Of a DNA stretch of 64,000 nt, positions 8,641-16,097 are shown in pieces (position 1 is the first letter of the stretch; each line of letters opens with the position of its first letter). Origin of the DNA: Paraburkholderia madseniana (lineage in GTDB: Bacteria; Pseudomonadota; Gammaproteobacteria; Burkholderiales; Burkholderiaceae); the NCBI RefSeq assembly GCF_009690905.1, contig NZ_VOSW01000035.1, positions 1 to 64,000 on the forward strand, read 5' to 3'. The position numbers and the translations under genes are program-made. The notes under the pieces were generated by a model. It was not told where the DNA came from. It ran no database searches and saw only the letters and a list, made by a program, of their open reading frames with translations.

Positions 8641-9501
8641 ATGCGTCTATTCCTACATTCCGCACTCCTCGCGCTGTGCGCCGCTGTCGGCGCGCCGGCG
8701 AGCGCCAGCACCGTCATCAGCCGAAGCTTCCATTCCGAAGCGCTCGGCCGCGACTGGGCGTACACGATCTATCTGCCCACCGGCTATCGCCACGACGCCG
8801 CACGCATTCCCGTGCTCTACCTCCTGCACGGCAACAACGGCGACGCCAACGACTGGCTCACGCAAGGCCACCTGCAAACCGCCGCCGACGCACTGATCGA
8901 GCACAAGGAGATGCCACCGGTTGCGATCGTGATGCCGCAGGGCGGCACGGACTGGTATGTCGATCGCAAGGAGAAGATGGAAACCGCGTTCTTCGGCGAT
9001 CTGCTGCCCGAGATCGAAACACGCTACGCGGTCGCAACGCAGCGTAACGGGCGGATGATCGGCGGCGTTTCAATGGGCGGTTTCGGCGCGTTGCGCTACG
9101 CCATGACGCAACCGGAGCTGTTTTGCGGCGCACTCCTGCTGAGCCCCGCGATCTATGCGAACGAGCCGCCGCTCGCTTCGGCGGCGCGCCGCGTCGGTGT
9201 GTTCGGCGACCGGCAGTTCGATCCGCACGTCTGGCATGCGCTCAACTATCCGGCGCAATGGGAGCGGTACATGAGCCAGCCGTATCGCCTGCCGATGTTC
9301 ATCGCCGCCGGCGACGACGACCTGGCGATCCAGGCCGATGCGTCATCGCTTTACACGCACCTTCGGCTGGCGGGGAATCCGGCGGCGCTGCGCATCATCG
9401 ACGGCGGCCACACCTGGGATGTCTGGAGCACGCTGTTGCCCGCCGCGCTGAAATACACGGTTGGCTGCGTCAAACAATCGGCGCGCGATCAGGACAAGTA
9501 A
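8641..9501 (+). CDS. secreted alpha/beta-hydrolase, esterase D/antigen 85 type
   Basis: A 286-residue protein with a signal peptide (MRLFLHSALLALCAAVG, probable cleavage after SAS) and an esterase fold. The oxyanion region YLLHGNNGDANDW is followed by the nucleophile elbow GVSMGGFG, with Ser as nucleophile. A candidate acidic residue lies in AAGDDDLAI and the catalytic His in DGGHTWDVW. It resembles S-formylglutathione hydrolase and mycolyltransferase-like esterases, but export argues for a periplasmic role such as ester removal from glycans or xenobiotics. It lies downstream of the OpgC-type gene and may act on the same substrate; this is inference. Confidence 0.85.
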   Translation: MRLFLHSALLALCAAVGAPASASTVISRSFHSEALGRDWAYTIYLPTGYRHDAARIPVLYLLHGNNGDANDWLTQGHLQTAADALIEHKEMPPVAIVMPQGGTDWYVDRKEKMETAFFGDLLPEIETRYAVATQRNGRMIGGVSMGGFGALRYAMTQPELFCGALLLSPAIYANEPPLASAARRVGVFGDRQFDPHVWHALNYPAQWERYMSQPYRLPMFIAAGDDDLAIQADASSLYTHLRLAGNPAALRIIDGGHTWDVWSTLLPAALKYTVGCVKQSARDQDK

Positions 9502-9503
9502 TC

Positions 9504-9546
9504 AGAAAAAATAAGCCGGCAAATCAGCAATCCTGATTGCGCCGGC
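9504..9546 (-). terminator. rho-independent terminator of the AI-2E transporter gene
   Basis: GCCGGC at 9515-9520 pairs with GCCGGC at 9541-9546, and inside it AATCAG pairs with CTGATT. On the minus strand the stem is followed by TTATTTTTT, giving a normal U-tract after the transporter gene that ends at 9573. It also lies after the convergent esterase gene, but no U-tract serves that direction. Confidence 0.75.
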
Positions 9547-9572
9547 AAAGTGTGTGCAACAAGTGCGTGCAA

Positions 9573-10655
9573 CTATTGCACGAGGTCGGTCCACAGCACC
9601 ACCAGAACGGTCATGAGCGCGGGCCCGATGAAGAGGCCAAGCAAACCGAACGTCTCCGCCCCGCCGAGAATACCGAATAGCACGAGCAGGAAAGGCAATC
9701 GCGTCGAGTTGCCGATCAGCACCGGCCGCACGAAATGTTCGGCGACGAACACCACAACCGAGCCGAACACAGCAAGCGCGACGGCCGCGGCAACCGAGCC
9801 TTGCGAGAACAGCCACAAGGCCGCGAGGCCGAACGTGAGCGGTGCGCAGAACGGCAGCATCGAGGCGATCGCCGTGACGAACGCGAGCAGCGCGACGTGC
9901 GGCAAGCCGGTCACGAAATAGGCGACGCCCAACAACACCCCCTCGCCGAGCCCGACCACCACCAGCCCCGACACCGTGCCGCGTACTGCCGCGGCCATGC
10001 GCGCGAGCAACTGCGCGCCGTCGTCGCCGAAGCCGCGCCGCACGCCTTTCATCAGCGAGCCGGACAGACGCGGCCCCGCCTGAAAGATCACGAACAGCGT
10101 GATTAGCATGAAAGCGAACACCATCACGCCGTGCGCCGCGCGCGCGCCGAAGTGGCGGCCGAGCGTCATCACCGTGGTGCTGTGCAGCCCCTTCATTGCC
10201 GCCGAGTCGCGCAGCGGCTGGGCGAGATTGGCCTGCCACCAGGCTGAAACCTGTTGCACGCCGAACGGCAAGCGCTGGATGACGTCCGGCATCGGAATAC
10301 CATTTTCCTGCGCGGCCTGGAACCACTCATTCATGTCATGGGCTTCGCGCAGCGCCTGGGCAATGCCGACACCCACCGGCAGGACCACCAGCAATGCGAT
10401 CGCAAGGGTTAGCGCCGTGGCGATCAGCGTCGTGCGGCCAGCAAGCCAGCGGTTGCCTGCCGCCTTTTGCAAAAGCGGCCACAGCGCGATCGCAATGACA
10501 CCCGCCCAGGCCGCCACCGCAATGAAATCGCGCACGACCCACAGCGCCAGCAACACGAGTGCGATATACAGGACGAGTGAAGCCGCTTTCTGCTTTTTCA
10601 GGCAATCAGGCGGTGTCGGCAATTCGGGCGGCGCAACGGGGGGGCGTGAAATCAT
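9573..10655 (-). CDS. AI-2E family (PerM/TqsA-like) inner-membrane transporter
   Basis: A 360-residue membrane protein of the AI-2E exporter/PerM family. I start it at the ATG at 10655 (MISRPPVAPP); the upstream in-frame extension is Arg/His-rich and unlikely. Hydrophobic segments near the N-terminus (LVLYIALVLLALWVV) are followed by a soluble amphipathic region with the duplicated GVQQVSAWWQANLA-type segment. Five or so helices follow, including GLVVVGLGEGVLLGVAYFVTGLPHV and the C-terminal FGLLGLFIGPALM, both typical of the family. Members export autoinducer-2 or act as ion/proton antiporters; which applies here is unknown. Confidence 0.88.
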   Translation of the reverse strand: MISRPPVAPPELPTPPDCLKKQKAASLVLYIALVLLALWVVRDFIAVAAWAGVIAIALWPLLQKAAGNRWLAGRTTLIATALTLAIALLVVLPVGVGIAQALREAHDMNEWFQAAQENGIPMPDVIQRLPFGVQQVSAWWQANLAQPLRDSAAMKGLHSTTVMTLGRHFGARAAHGVMVFAFMLITLFVIFQAGPRLSGSLMKGVRRGFGDDGAQLLARMAAAVRGTVSGLVVVGLGEGVLLGVAYFVTGLPHVALLAFVTAIASMLPFCAPLTFGLAALWLFSQGSVAAAVALAVFGSVVVFVAEHFVRPVLIGNSTRLPFLLVLFGILGGAETFGLLGLFIGPALMTVLVVLWTDLVQ

Positions 10656-10997
10656 GTGGGCTCTTGAGTTCTTGTGGATATGCGCGCGTGACGACCGGAA
10701 AAATGCAAACCCGCTACACTTGCGTCGCACGGTTGCTCATCAATAACCACATCTTAAAGGAAGCACCGGCGCCCTTCGCAGGCAGCATGCTCGTCGCACT
10801 GGGTACAACACTGCGTTGCAAAAATCCACGCTATCGCAAATTCACCTCGCATATATCCCGCAAAGGCCCGTCGTTTCGGGTAAGCGTGAATGTCAAGTTT
10901 CATTGTTGCTGTTTAGAGAACACTGTTTCAACCGCGGCACAATGGCTATCCGCCTCGCACGGGACTACATTCGGCACACCACAATACGGAGCCGACG
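10656..10997. other. 342-bp divergent upstream region, transporter and DUF3331 genes
   Basis: Contains both leaders. GC drops around 10780-10930 compared with the flanks. I see no supported ORF, no paired promoter hexamers and no terminator. Confidence 0.35.
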
Positions 10998-11285
10998 ATG
11001 ATGACCTTAGAGTCCATCCCCCTTGACGGAACCAATGGCGTACGCATCGAAATTCTCGAGCGCTCCGACACCACGCTGGTGATCCGCTGGGTCGAACCGG
11101 GGCGCTGTCATTACGGCGAGCAGCGTTGGCGGCGGCGCTCGGCGCATACGTCGGGAACGTGCGCGGTGACACGACGCAAGATCCGCCGCGGCGACGCGGT
11201 GTTCAAACCGGCTGAACGGCCGGCTCCTTCGAATGCTTCTGCAATGATTTGTGCTGAGGTGTTGGGCGAACTGGTTGAAGCCTGA
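10998..11285 (+). CDS. DUF3331 family small protein
   Basis: A 95-residue protein with the features I know from DUF3331, a family found mainly in Burkholderia and relatives: a central VIRWVEPGRCHYGEQ-type segment, two further Cys/basic elements (TSGTCAVTRRKIRRGDAVF) and a C-terminal PSNASAMI. The two Cys residues, 20-odd residues apart, could bind metal. The first codon may be either of two adjacent ATGs (10998 or 11001). It is probably cytoplasmic. Function is unknown and the neighbours give no hint. Confidence 0.75.
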   Translation: MMTLESIPLDGTNGVRIEILERSDTTLVIRWVEPGRCHYGEQRWRRRSAHTSGTCAVTRRKIRRGDAVFKPAERPAPSNASAMICAEVLGELVEA

Positions 11286-11660
11286 AGTTTTTTGCCTCGG
11301 CGACACGTGGCTGCCGTGAGCTTACGGTCCCTGCTGCCGTAGGCCTCCTTCATGAATTATTGGCGCAGGCTCTCCGCCGCGCTGCCCGCTTTTTCAGGCG
11401 CTCTCCAACACGCCCGGCGCCGCTCGTCAACTCACCGCCTATAGGTCTATAACGGCCGCTACGGAAGGCCGCTGGCATTGGCGGGCAGCCACTCTGCTGG
11501 CCCGCCTCCCAAAGCCTGATTGCGGTGCTTGGCCACGTGCGTTAAGGTGAACCCCGATGCGCCAGGCCACCACGCCTGTCAGACGCGCAGCGTTAAATGA
11601 ATGCACCGCATCCCATTCGAACGCGCCGCAGCCGTCTCGCGGCAAACGAGAGGCGACACC
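11286..11660. other. 375-bp upstream region of the class II ribonucleotide reductase
   Basis: Mostly GC-rich and without a supported gene. It contains a stem-loop at 11480-11506 (GGCGGGC pairing with GCCCGCC). I looked for a cobalamin riboswitch because the enzyme needs B12, but found no B12-box-like sequence. The ribosome binding site AGAGGCGACACC precedes the start at 11661. Confidence 0.4.
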
Positions 11661-14225
11661 ATGGCAGAAGACACGCACGAACCCCGCGCCGCAGCGGTTT
11701 CTCCCGCCCCGCAAGTTGCACCGCAACAATTCTCTCTGGACGTCCTGCTCGAGAAATACGCCAAAGGCGACGAGCAATCGGCTGACGACGTATTCAAACG
11801 CGTCGCCCGTGGCGTCGCTCAGGCGGAACCGGAAGCCCTGCGCGAGTCGGTGGAAGCGCTCTTTGCCGATAACCTGCGGCACGGCGCGCTCGGCGCCGGA
11901 CGCATCATGAGCGCGGCGGGCACGGGCATCGCCGCCACGCTCATCAACTGCTTCGTGCAACCGGTCGGCGACGCGATTCAGGGTGTCGACGAACAAGGCC
12001 TGCCCGGCATCTACGTGGCGCTGCTGCAAGCCGCCGAAACGATGCGCCGCGGCGGTGGCGTCGGCTACAACTTCTCCGCGATCCGGCCCAAGGGCGCCCG
12101 CGTTCATACCACCAGTTCGTCGGCGTCCGGGCCGTGCAGCTATATGGACGTGTTCGACGCGTCATGCCGGACCGTGGAAAGCGCCGGCTCGCGGCGTGGC
12201 GCGCAAATGGCCGTGCTCGACTGCAATCACCCCGATCTGATCGAGTTCATCGAGGCGAAGCATTCGAAAGGCCGTTGGAACAACTTCAATGTGTCGGTGG
12301 GCGTCACCGACGAATTCATGCGCGCGGTCGAAGAAGATCAGCCCTGGCAACTCGTGCACCGTGCCGAGCCCTCCCCCGCGCTGCGCGCGGCAGGCGATGT
12401 GCGGCAACGCGAGGACGGCCTGTGGGTCTATAGCGAAAGGCCGGCACGCGAGATATGGGACCGCGTCATGCGCTCCACGTACGACGTCGCCGAGCCCGGC
12501 ATCGTGTTCATCTCGCGCATGAACGAGGACAACAATCTACGCGCCGTCGAAACCATCCGCGCCACCAATCCGTGCGGTGAACAACCGCTGCCGGCCTACG
12601 GCTGCTGCAACCTCGGACCGTTGAACCTCACGCGCTTCGTGGTCAATCCGTTCGCTCAAATGAAAGGCCGCAAGCCTTCGTTCGACTGGGACGGTCTCGC
12701 CAAACGCACTCGCATCCAGGTGCGTTTTCTCGACGACGTGCTCGACGTCACGCTATGGCCGCTGCAACAGCAATATGACGAGTCGCGCGCCAAGCGGCGC
12801 ATCGGCGTGGGCTTCACCGGCTTAGGCGATACGCTGGTGATGCTCGGCCTGCGCTACAACTCGCAGGAAGGCCGCGACTTCGCAGTGCGCATCGCCCAGT
12901 TGATGCGCGACGAGGCCTATCGGGCGTCGGTGGAACTGGCGCGCGAGCGCGGCGCGTTTGAGTTGTTCGACGCCGCACGCTATCTGGAAGACGGTACGTT
13001 CGCCTCGCGCCTGCCCGACGACATCAAGGACGCGATACGCCAGGACGGCATCCGCAACAGTCATTTGCTGTCGATCGCGCCGACGGGCACCGTCAGTCTC
13101 GCGTTCGCCGACAACGCGTCGAACGGCATCGAGCCGGCCTTCTCGTGGACCTACACGCGCATGAAGGTGATGGCCGACGGCGGCCGCGAGTCGTTCGATG
13201 TCGAAGACTACGCGTATCGCCTTTATCGCGAGCTCGGCGGCGACGTGAAAAACCTTCCCGACTACTTCGTCAGCGCACTCGAAATGTCGGCCCGCGACCA
13301 CCTCGACATGATGGCCGCCGTGCAGCCGTACGTGGACACGTCGATCTCGAAGACGGTGAACGTGCCGGCGGACTATCCGTTCGAAGCGTTCGAAAGCCTG
13401 TACTTCGACGCGTGGAAAAACGGTTTGAAAGGGCTCGCCACGTACCGCCCGAATGAAACGCTCGGCGCGGTGCTGAGCGTCAGCCCGCCGCCGCAAGCAG
13501 ACGATACGCTGACCGAGACCGATCAGGATCCGCTGCGCATCGCGATCGATCATCGGCCCAAAGGTGAATTGCCGGCGATCATCGAAAAGGTCGAGTACCT
13601 GACGCAAGCCGGCAAGAAGTCGCTTTACGTGGCGGTCTCGTTCATCGAAGTGACGGGACGGCTGGGCGGTGAAGAAGTCACGATCGAACGCCCCATCGAG
13701 TTCTTCATTCCGACCGGGCAGCGCGACGAATCGCAACAGTGGATCACGGCGACGATGCGTTCGCTGTCGCTCGCGGCACGCGGCGGTTTTGTCGCGCGCA
13801 ACCTGCAGGATATGCGCAAGGTGTCGTGGGATCGCGGGCAGGTGCGGCTCGGCGAGGTGCAGCGTCTCGACGGCCATCGCACGCCGCGCTGGCACGATTC
13901 CGAAGTGGCGGCGCTCGCGTTTGCGATCCAGCAGATTCTGCACCGCCGCGGCTTTCTCGATGCCGAAGGCAATCAGGTGCCGTCGCGGATGCTGGCGCGT
14001 TTGCCGCGTGGGCAGATGAAGGCCGAGACGGCGTTGCCGGCGGATTTCGGTATCCGTCCGCCTCCTGGCGAGGCTGACGAAGCAGCCTTGACGCAACCCG
14101 GCGGTATGCAAGGCTTGCACACCATGCTCGGCCGCAAATGCGGCTCGTGTGGAGCGAATGCGGTAATTCGCAAGGATGGGTGCGACTTCTGTACGGCGTG
14201 TGGTGAGGTCGGTGCGTGCGGGTGA
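11661..14225 (+). CDS. nrdJ: adenosylcobalamin-dependent (class II) ribonucleoside-diphosphate reductase
   Basis: An 854-residue class II ribonucleotide reductase, which makes deoxyribonucleotides using a radical generated from adenosylcobalamin, independent of oxygen. The start at 11661 has AGAGGCGACACC upstream; a longer frame from 11601 lacks a site. The catalytic loop TNPCGEQPL carries the Asn, thiyl-radical Cys and Glu. GPCSYMDVF and YGCCNLG hold the Cys pair expected at the active site. The RNR fold continues to about residue 640. The C-terminus ends with a compact Cys cluster (CGSCGANAV, then CDFCTACGEVGAC), a zinc-ribbon-like tail that delivers reducing equivalents in this family. No small subunit gene is present, as expected for class II. 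Confidence 0.95.
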   Translation: MAEDTHEPRAAAVSPAPQVAPQQFSLDVLLEKYAKGDEQSADDVFKRVARGVAQAEPEALRESVEALFADNLRHGALGAGRIMSAAGTGIAATLINCFVQPVGDAIQGVDEQGLPGIYVALLQAAETMRRGGGVGYNFSAIRPKGARVHTTSSSASGPCSYMDVFDASCRTVESAGSRRGAQMAVLDCNHPDLIEFIEAKHSKGRWNNFNVSVGVTDEFMRAVEEDQPWQLVHRAEPSPALRAAGDVRQREDGLWVYSERPAREIWDRVMRSTYDVAEPGIVFISRMNEDNNLRAVETIRATNPCGEQPLPAYGCCNLGPLNLTRFVVNPFAQMKGRKPSFDWDGLAKRTRIQVRFLDDVLDVTLWPLQQQYDESRAKRRIGVGFTGLGDTLVMLGLRYNSQEGRDFAVRIAQLMRDEAYRASVELARERGAFELFDAARYLEDGTFASRLPDDIKDAIRQDGIRNSHLLSIAPTGTVSLAFADNASNGIEPAFSWTYTRMKVMADGGRESFDVEDYAYRLYRELGGDVKNLPDYFVSALEMSARDHLDMMAAVQPYVDTSISKTVNVPADYPFEAFESLYFDAWKNGLKGLATYRPNETLGAVLSVSPPPQADDTLTETDQDPLRIAIDHRPKGELPAIIEKVEYLTQAGKKSLYVAVSFIEVTGRLGGEEVTIERPIEFFIPTGQRDESQQWITATMRSLSLAARGGFVARNLQDMRKVSWDRGQVRLGEVQRLDGHRTPRWHDSEVAALAFAIQQILHRRGFLDAEGNQVPSRMLARLPRGQMKAETALPADFGIRPPPGEADEAALTQPGGMQGLHTMLGRKCGSCGANAVIRKDGCDFCTACGEVGACG

Positions 14226-14287
14226 GTGACAGCTAGTTACAACGCAGACGCGGCCGCCGATATCGGACGGCTGCGCCAACCCACGCG

Positions 14288-15238
14288 TCAACCGACTCGC
14301 GCGTAATACAGATTCTGCGGATGCTTCGCTTCGGCGAAAAAGAACCAGCGTTCCGCCACGAGGCCCGCGTATTGCACGAGACACGCCGCGGCCAGCAAGC
14401 CGAGCGAGACGCCGATCGGATGCAGGCCCGCGCCCAGCGCCATCAGCACAACTGGTACGGCAAACGCGGCCGCGAGGAACCCCCACTTGACGCCGCGCAG
14501 CGTCCCCGCCGATTTGCCGTGAAAGAACTCGCGCAGATTGAACGCGCCAGCGGTGAAGCCACGCGAGATCTGCACGAGCTTCGGATTCTGAATGCCGGTC
14601 GCGCTCTGCACGGTGGACTTCGGCCGTAAGCGCGCATTGCGCACGAGCGATGCCGAGCGGCTCGCGCAGCCCGCGAGTGTCAGGACGCAGGCACAGATTG
14701 CGAGCCCCACTGTCAGCGCGGGCGCGAACCACGCGGTCAGCGCCGTCGCCAGTGTGAAGCCGGACGCGCAACCGAGCAGCACGAAGTTGACCAGCGTGAG
14801 CGGCGTGGCCCATTCCTGCAGGAAGCGCAGGCATGCGTAGATCATCGCCGAGCAGACGAACAGCGCGGCGCTCGCCAGTACGCCGAGCCAGCCTATCGCG
14901 AGTGACCACGGTGAGCCGAACCCGTGCGCGACGCCGTAGAAAAACGCGCAGGCGAGAAACGCCGGCAGGCACAGACATTCGCGCGACAACCACGACGTAC
15001 GCCACATCGCGACCGCGCGCCATGCGCGCTCCGGATGCCCGAGATGGAAGAACGAAGCGATCAGCCCGAGGCCACCCAACACGACCGACAAGCCCGCACC
15101 GGTGACATAGAACCCAACCGCGGGCGCGGTGACGAGTCCCAGATGCGCAGCCGTCTCCACACCGACGAGCGCGATCAGCAGGCCCTGTGCCGCGCCGCTC
15201 AACGTCGTGAGAAAAACCACTGAAAAAGCCGGATTCAT
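14288..15238 (-). CDS. soeC: DmsC-like membrane anchor of the SoeABC-type molybdoenzyme
   Basis: A 316-residue integral membrane protein of the DmsC/SoeC family with about eight hydrophobic helices. Conserved features include GVETAAHLGL and a FFHLGHPERAWRA segment in an early loop. Its job is to anchor the catalytic and FeS subunits and pass electrons to the quinone pool. A central hydrophilic loop (residues about 195-245) is longer than in E. coli DmsC. It begins 11 bp after the end of the FeS subunit gene, so it is the third gene of a leftward operon. Assignment to SoeC rather than DmsC depends on the catalytic subunit. Confidence 0.75.
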   Translation of the reverse strand: MNPAFSVVFLTTLSGAAQGLLIALVGVETAAHLGLVTAPAVGFYVTGAGLSVVLGGLGLIASFFHLGHPERAWRAVAMWRTSWLSRECLCLPAFLACAFFYGVAHGFGSPWSLAIGWLGVLASAALFVCSAMIYACLRFLQEWATPLTLVNFVLLGCASGFTLATALTAWFAPALTVGLAICACVLTLAGCASRSASLVRNARLRPKSTVQSATGIQNPKLVQISRGFTAGAFNLREFFHGKSAGTLRGVKWGFLAAAFAVPVVLMALGAGLHPIGVSLGLLAAACLVQYAGLVAERWFFFAEAKHPQNLYYARVG

Positions 15239-15249
15239 CGCGAGGTCCT

Positions 15250-15996
15250 TTAGATACGCGTCGCCATCGACGCAAGATGCAGTTGGCCGTGTTCGAGTTG
15301 CGCATCAAGTGATTCGGGCGCCTCAAGGGCCACACCTGTGTCTTGGCACGAGCAGGCGCCGCTGCCGCAACCCGATGCCGACGTCGTGATGCGCGGCAAA
15401 TAGTGGTTCGCCGGTTTGGTGTTCCACTCAGGCATCAGTTGATAACCGCCCCGCTCTTTGATTGCCTTCGACACCACCGACTCCGGATCGTGGATATCGC
15501 CGAACAGTCGCGCTGAAGTCGGGCACGCGAGCACACACGCGGGTTGCCGGTCGCGTTCGGAGAGGTTTTCATCGTGAATGCGATCGACGCACAGCGTGCA
15601 CTTGGTCATCTCCTTGCGCGCTTCATCGAGTTCGCGCGCACCATATGGACACGCCCACGCGCAGTATTTGCAGCCGATGCATTTGTCGAAATCGACCAGC
15701 ACGAGACCGTCTTCCTTGCGCTTGTAGCTGGCGCCGGTCGGACACACCGGCACGCACGGCGGGTCCTCGCAGTGCAGGCACGACTTCGGGAAGTGGATCG
15801 TGTCGGCGTTCGGGAAGCTGCCGGCTTCGAAGCTCTGCACGCGATTGAAGAAGGTGCCGGACGGATCCGCGTCGTACGGATTGAGATCGGCCAGACTGCC
15901 CGACTCGCCCGACGTATTCCACTCCTTGCAGCTCGTCACGCAAGCCTGGCACCCCACGCACACGTTCAGGTCGATCACTAACGCCATCTGAGTCAT
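15250..15996 (-). CDS. soeB: four-cluster [4Fe-4S] ferredoxin subunit of the SoeABC-type molybdoenzyme
   Basis: A 248-residue electron-transfer subunit of the DmsB/SoeB type. Four Cys groups are visible: CVGCQACVTSC, CLHCEDPPCVPVCP, CIGCKYCAWACP and CTLCVDR paired with CVLACP, enough for four [4Fe-4S] clusters. The ATG at 15996 follows AAGGAGCCTTTA. A C-terminal extension carries a further Cys-containing stretch (SGCGSGACSCQD), which is unusual and may bind metal. It lies between the catalytic and anchor genes and bridges them electronically on the cytoplasmic side. Confidence 0.85.
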   Translation of the reverse strand: MTQMALVIDLNVCVGCQACVTSCKEWNTSGESGSLADLNPYDADPSGTFFNRVQSFEAGSFPNADTIHFPKSCLHCEDPPCVPVCPTGASYKRKEDGLVLVDFDKCIGCKYCAWACPYGARELDEARKEMTKCTLCVDRIHDENLSERDRQPACVLACPTSARLFGDIHDPESVVSKAIKERGGYQLMPEWNTKPANHYLPRITTSASGCGSGACSCQDTGVALEAPESLDAQLEHGQLHLASMATRI

Positions 15997-16097
15997 TAAA
16001 GGCTCCTTGCTGCTTTACTGCGTTATTCGCGCGTTGCCCGCCGTTCTGCGGTGCCCGGGTTTCGCATTGCTCGCGTGCGAATCCTGCGATTCCTGCA

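Noticed and set aside
11286..11660. Cobalamin riboswitch upstream of nrdJ
   Set aside because: No B12-box-like sequence and no multi-helix core was recognisable by eye; only a single hairpin.
12822..15335. 837-codon minus-strand open frame spanning nrdJ and the soeC/soeB genes
   Set aside because: It crosses two unrelated real genes and their intergenic gap; a chance product of GC-rich codons.
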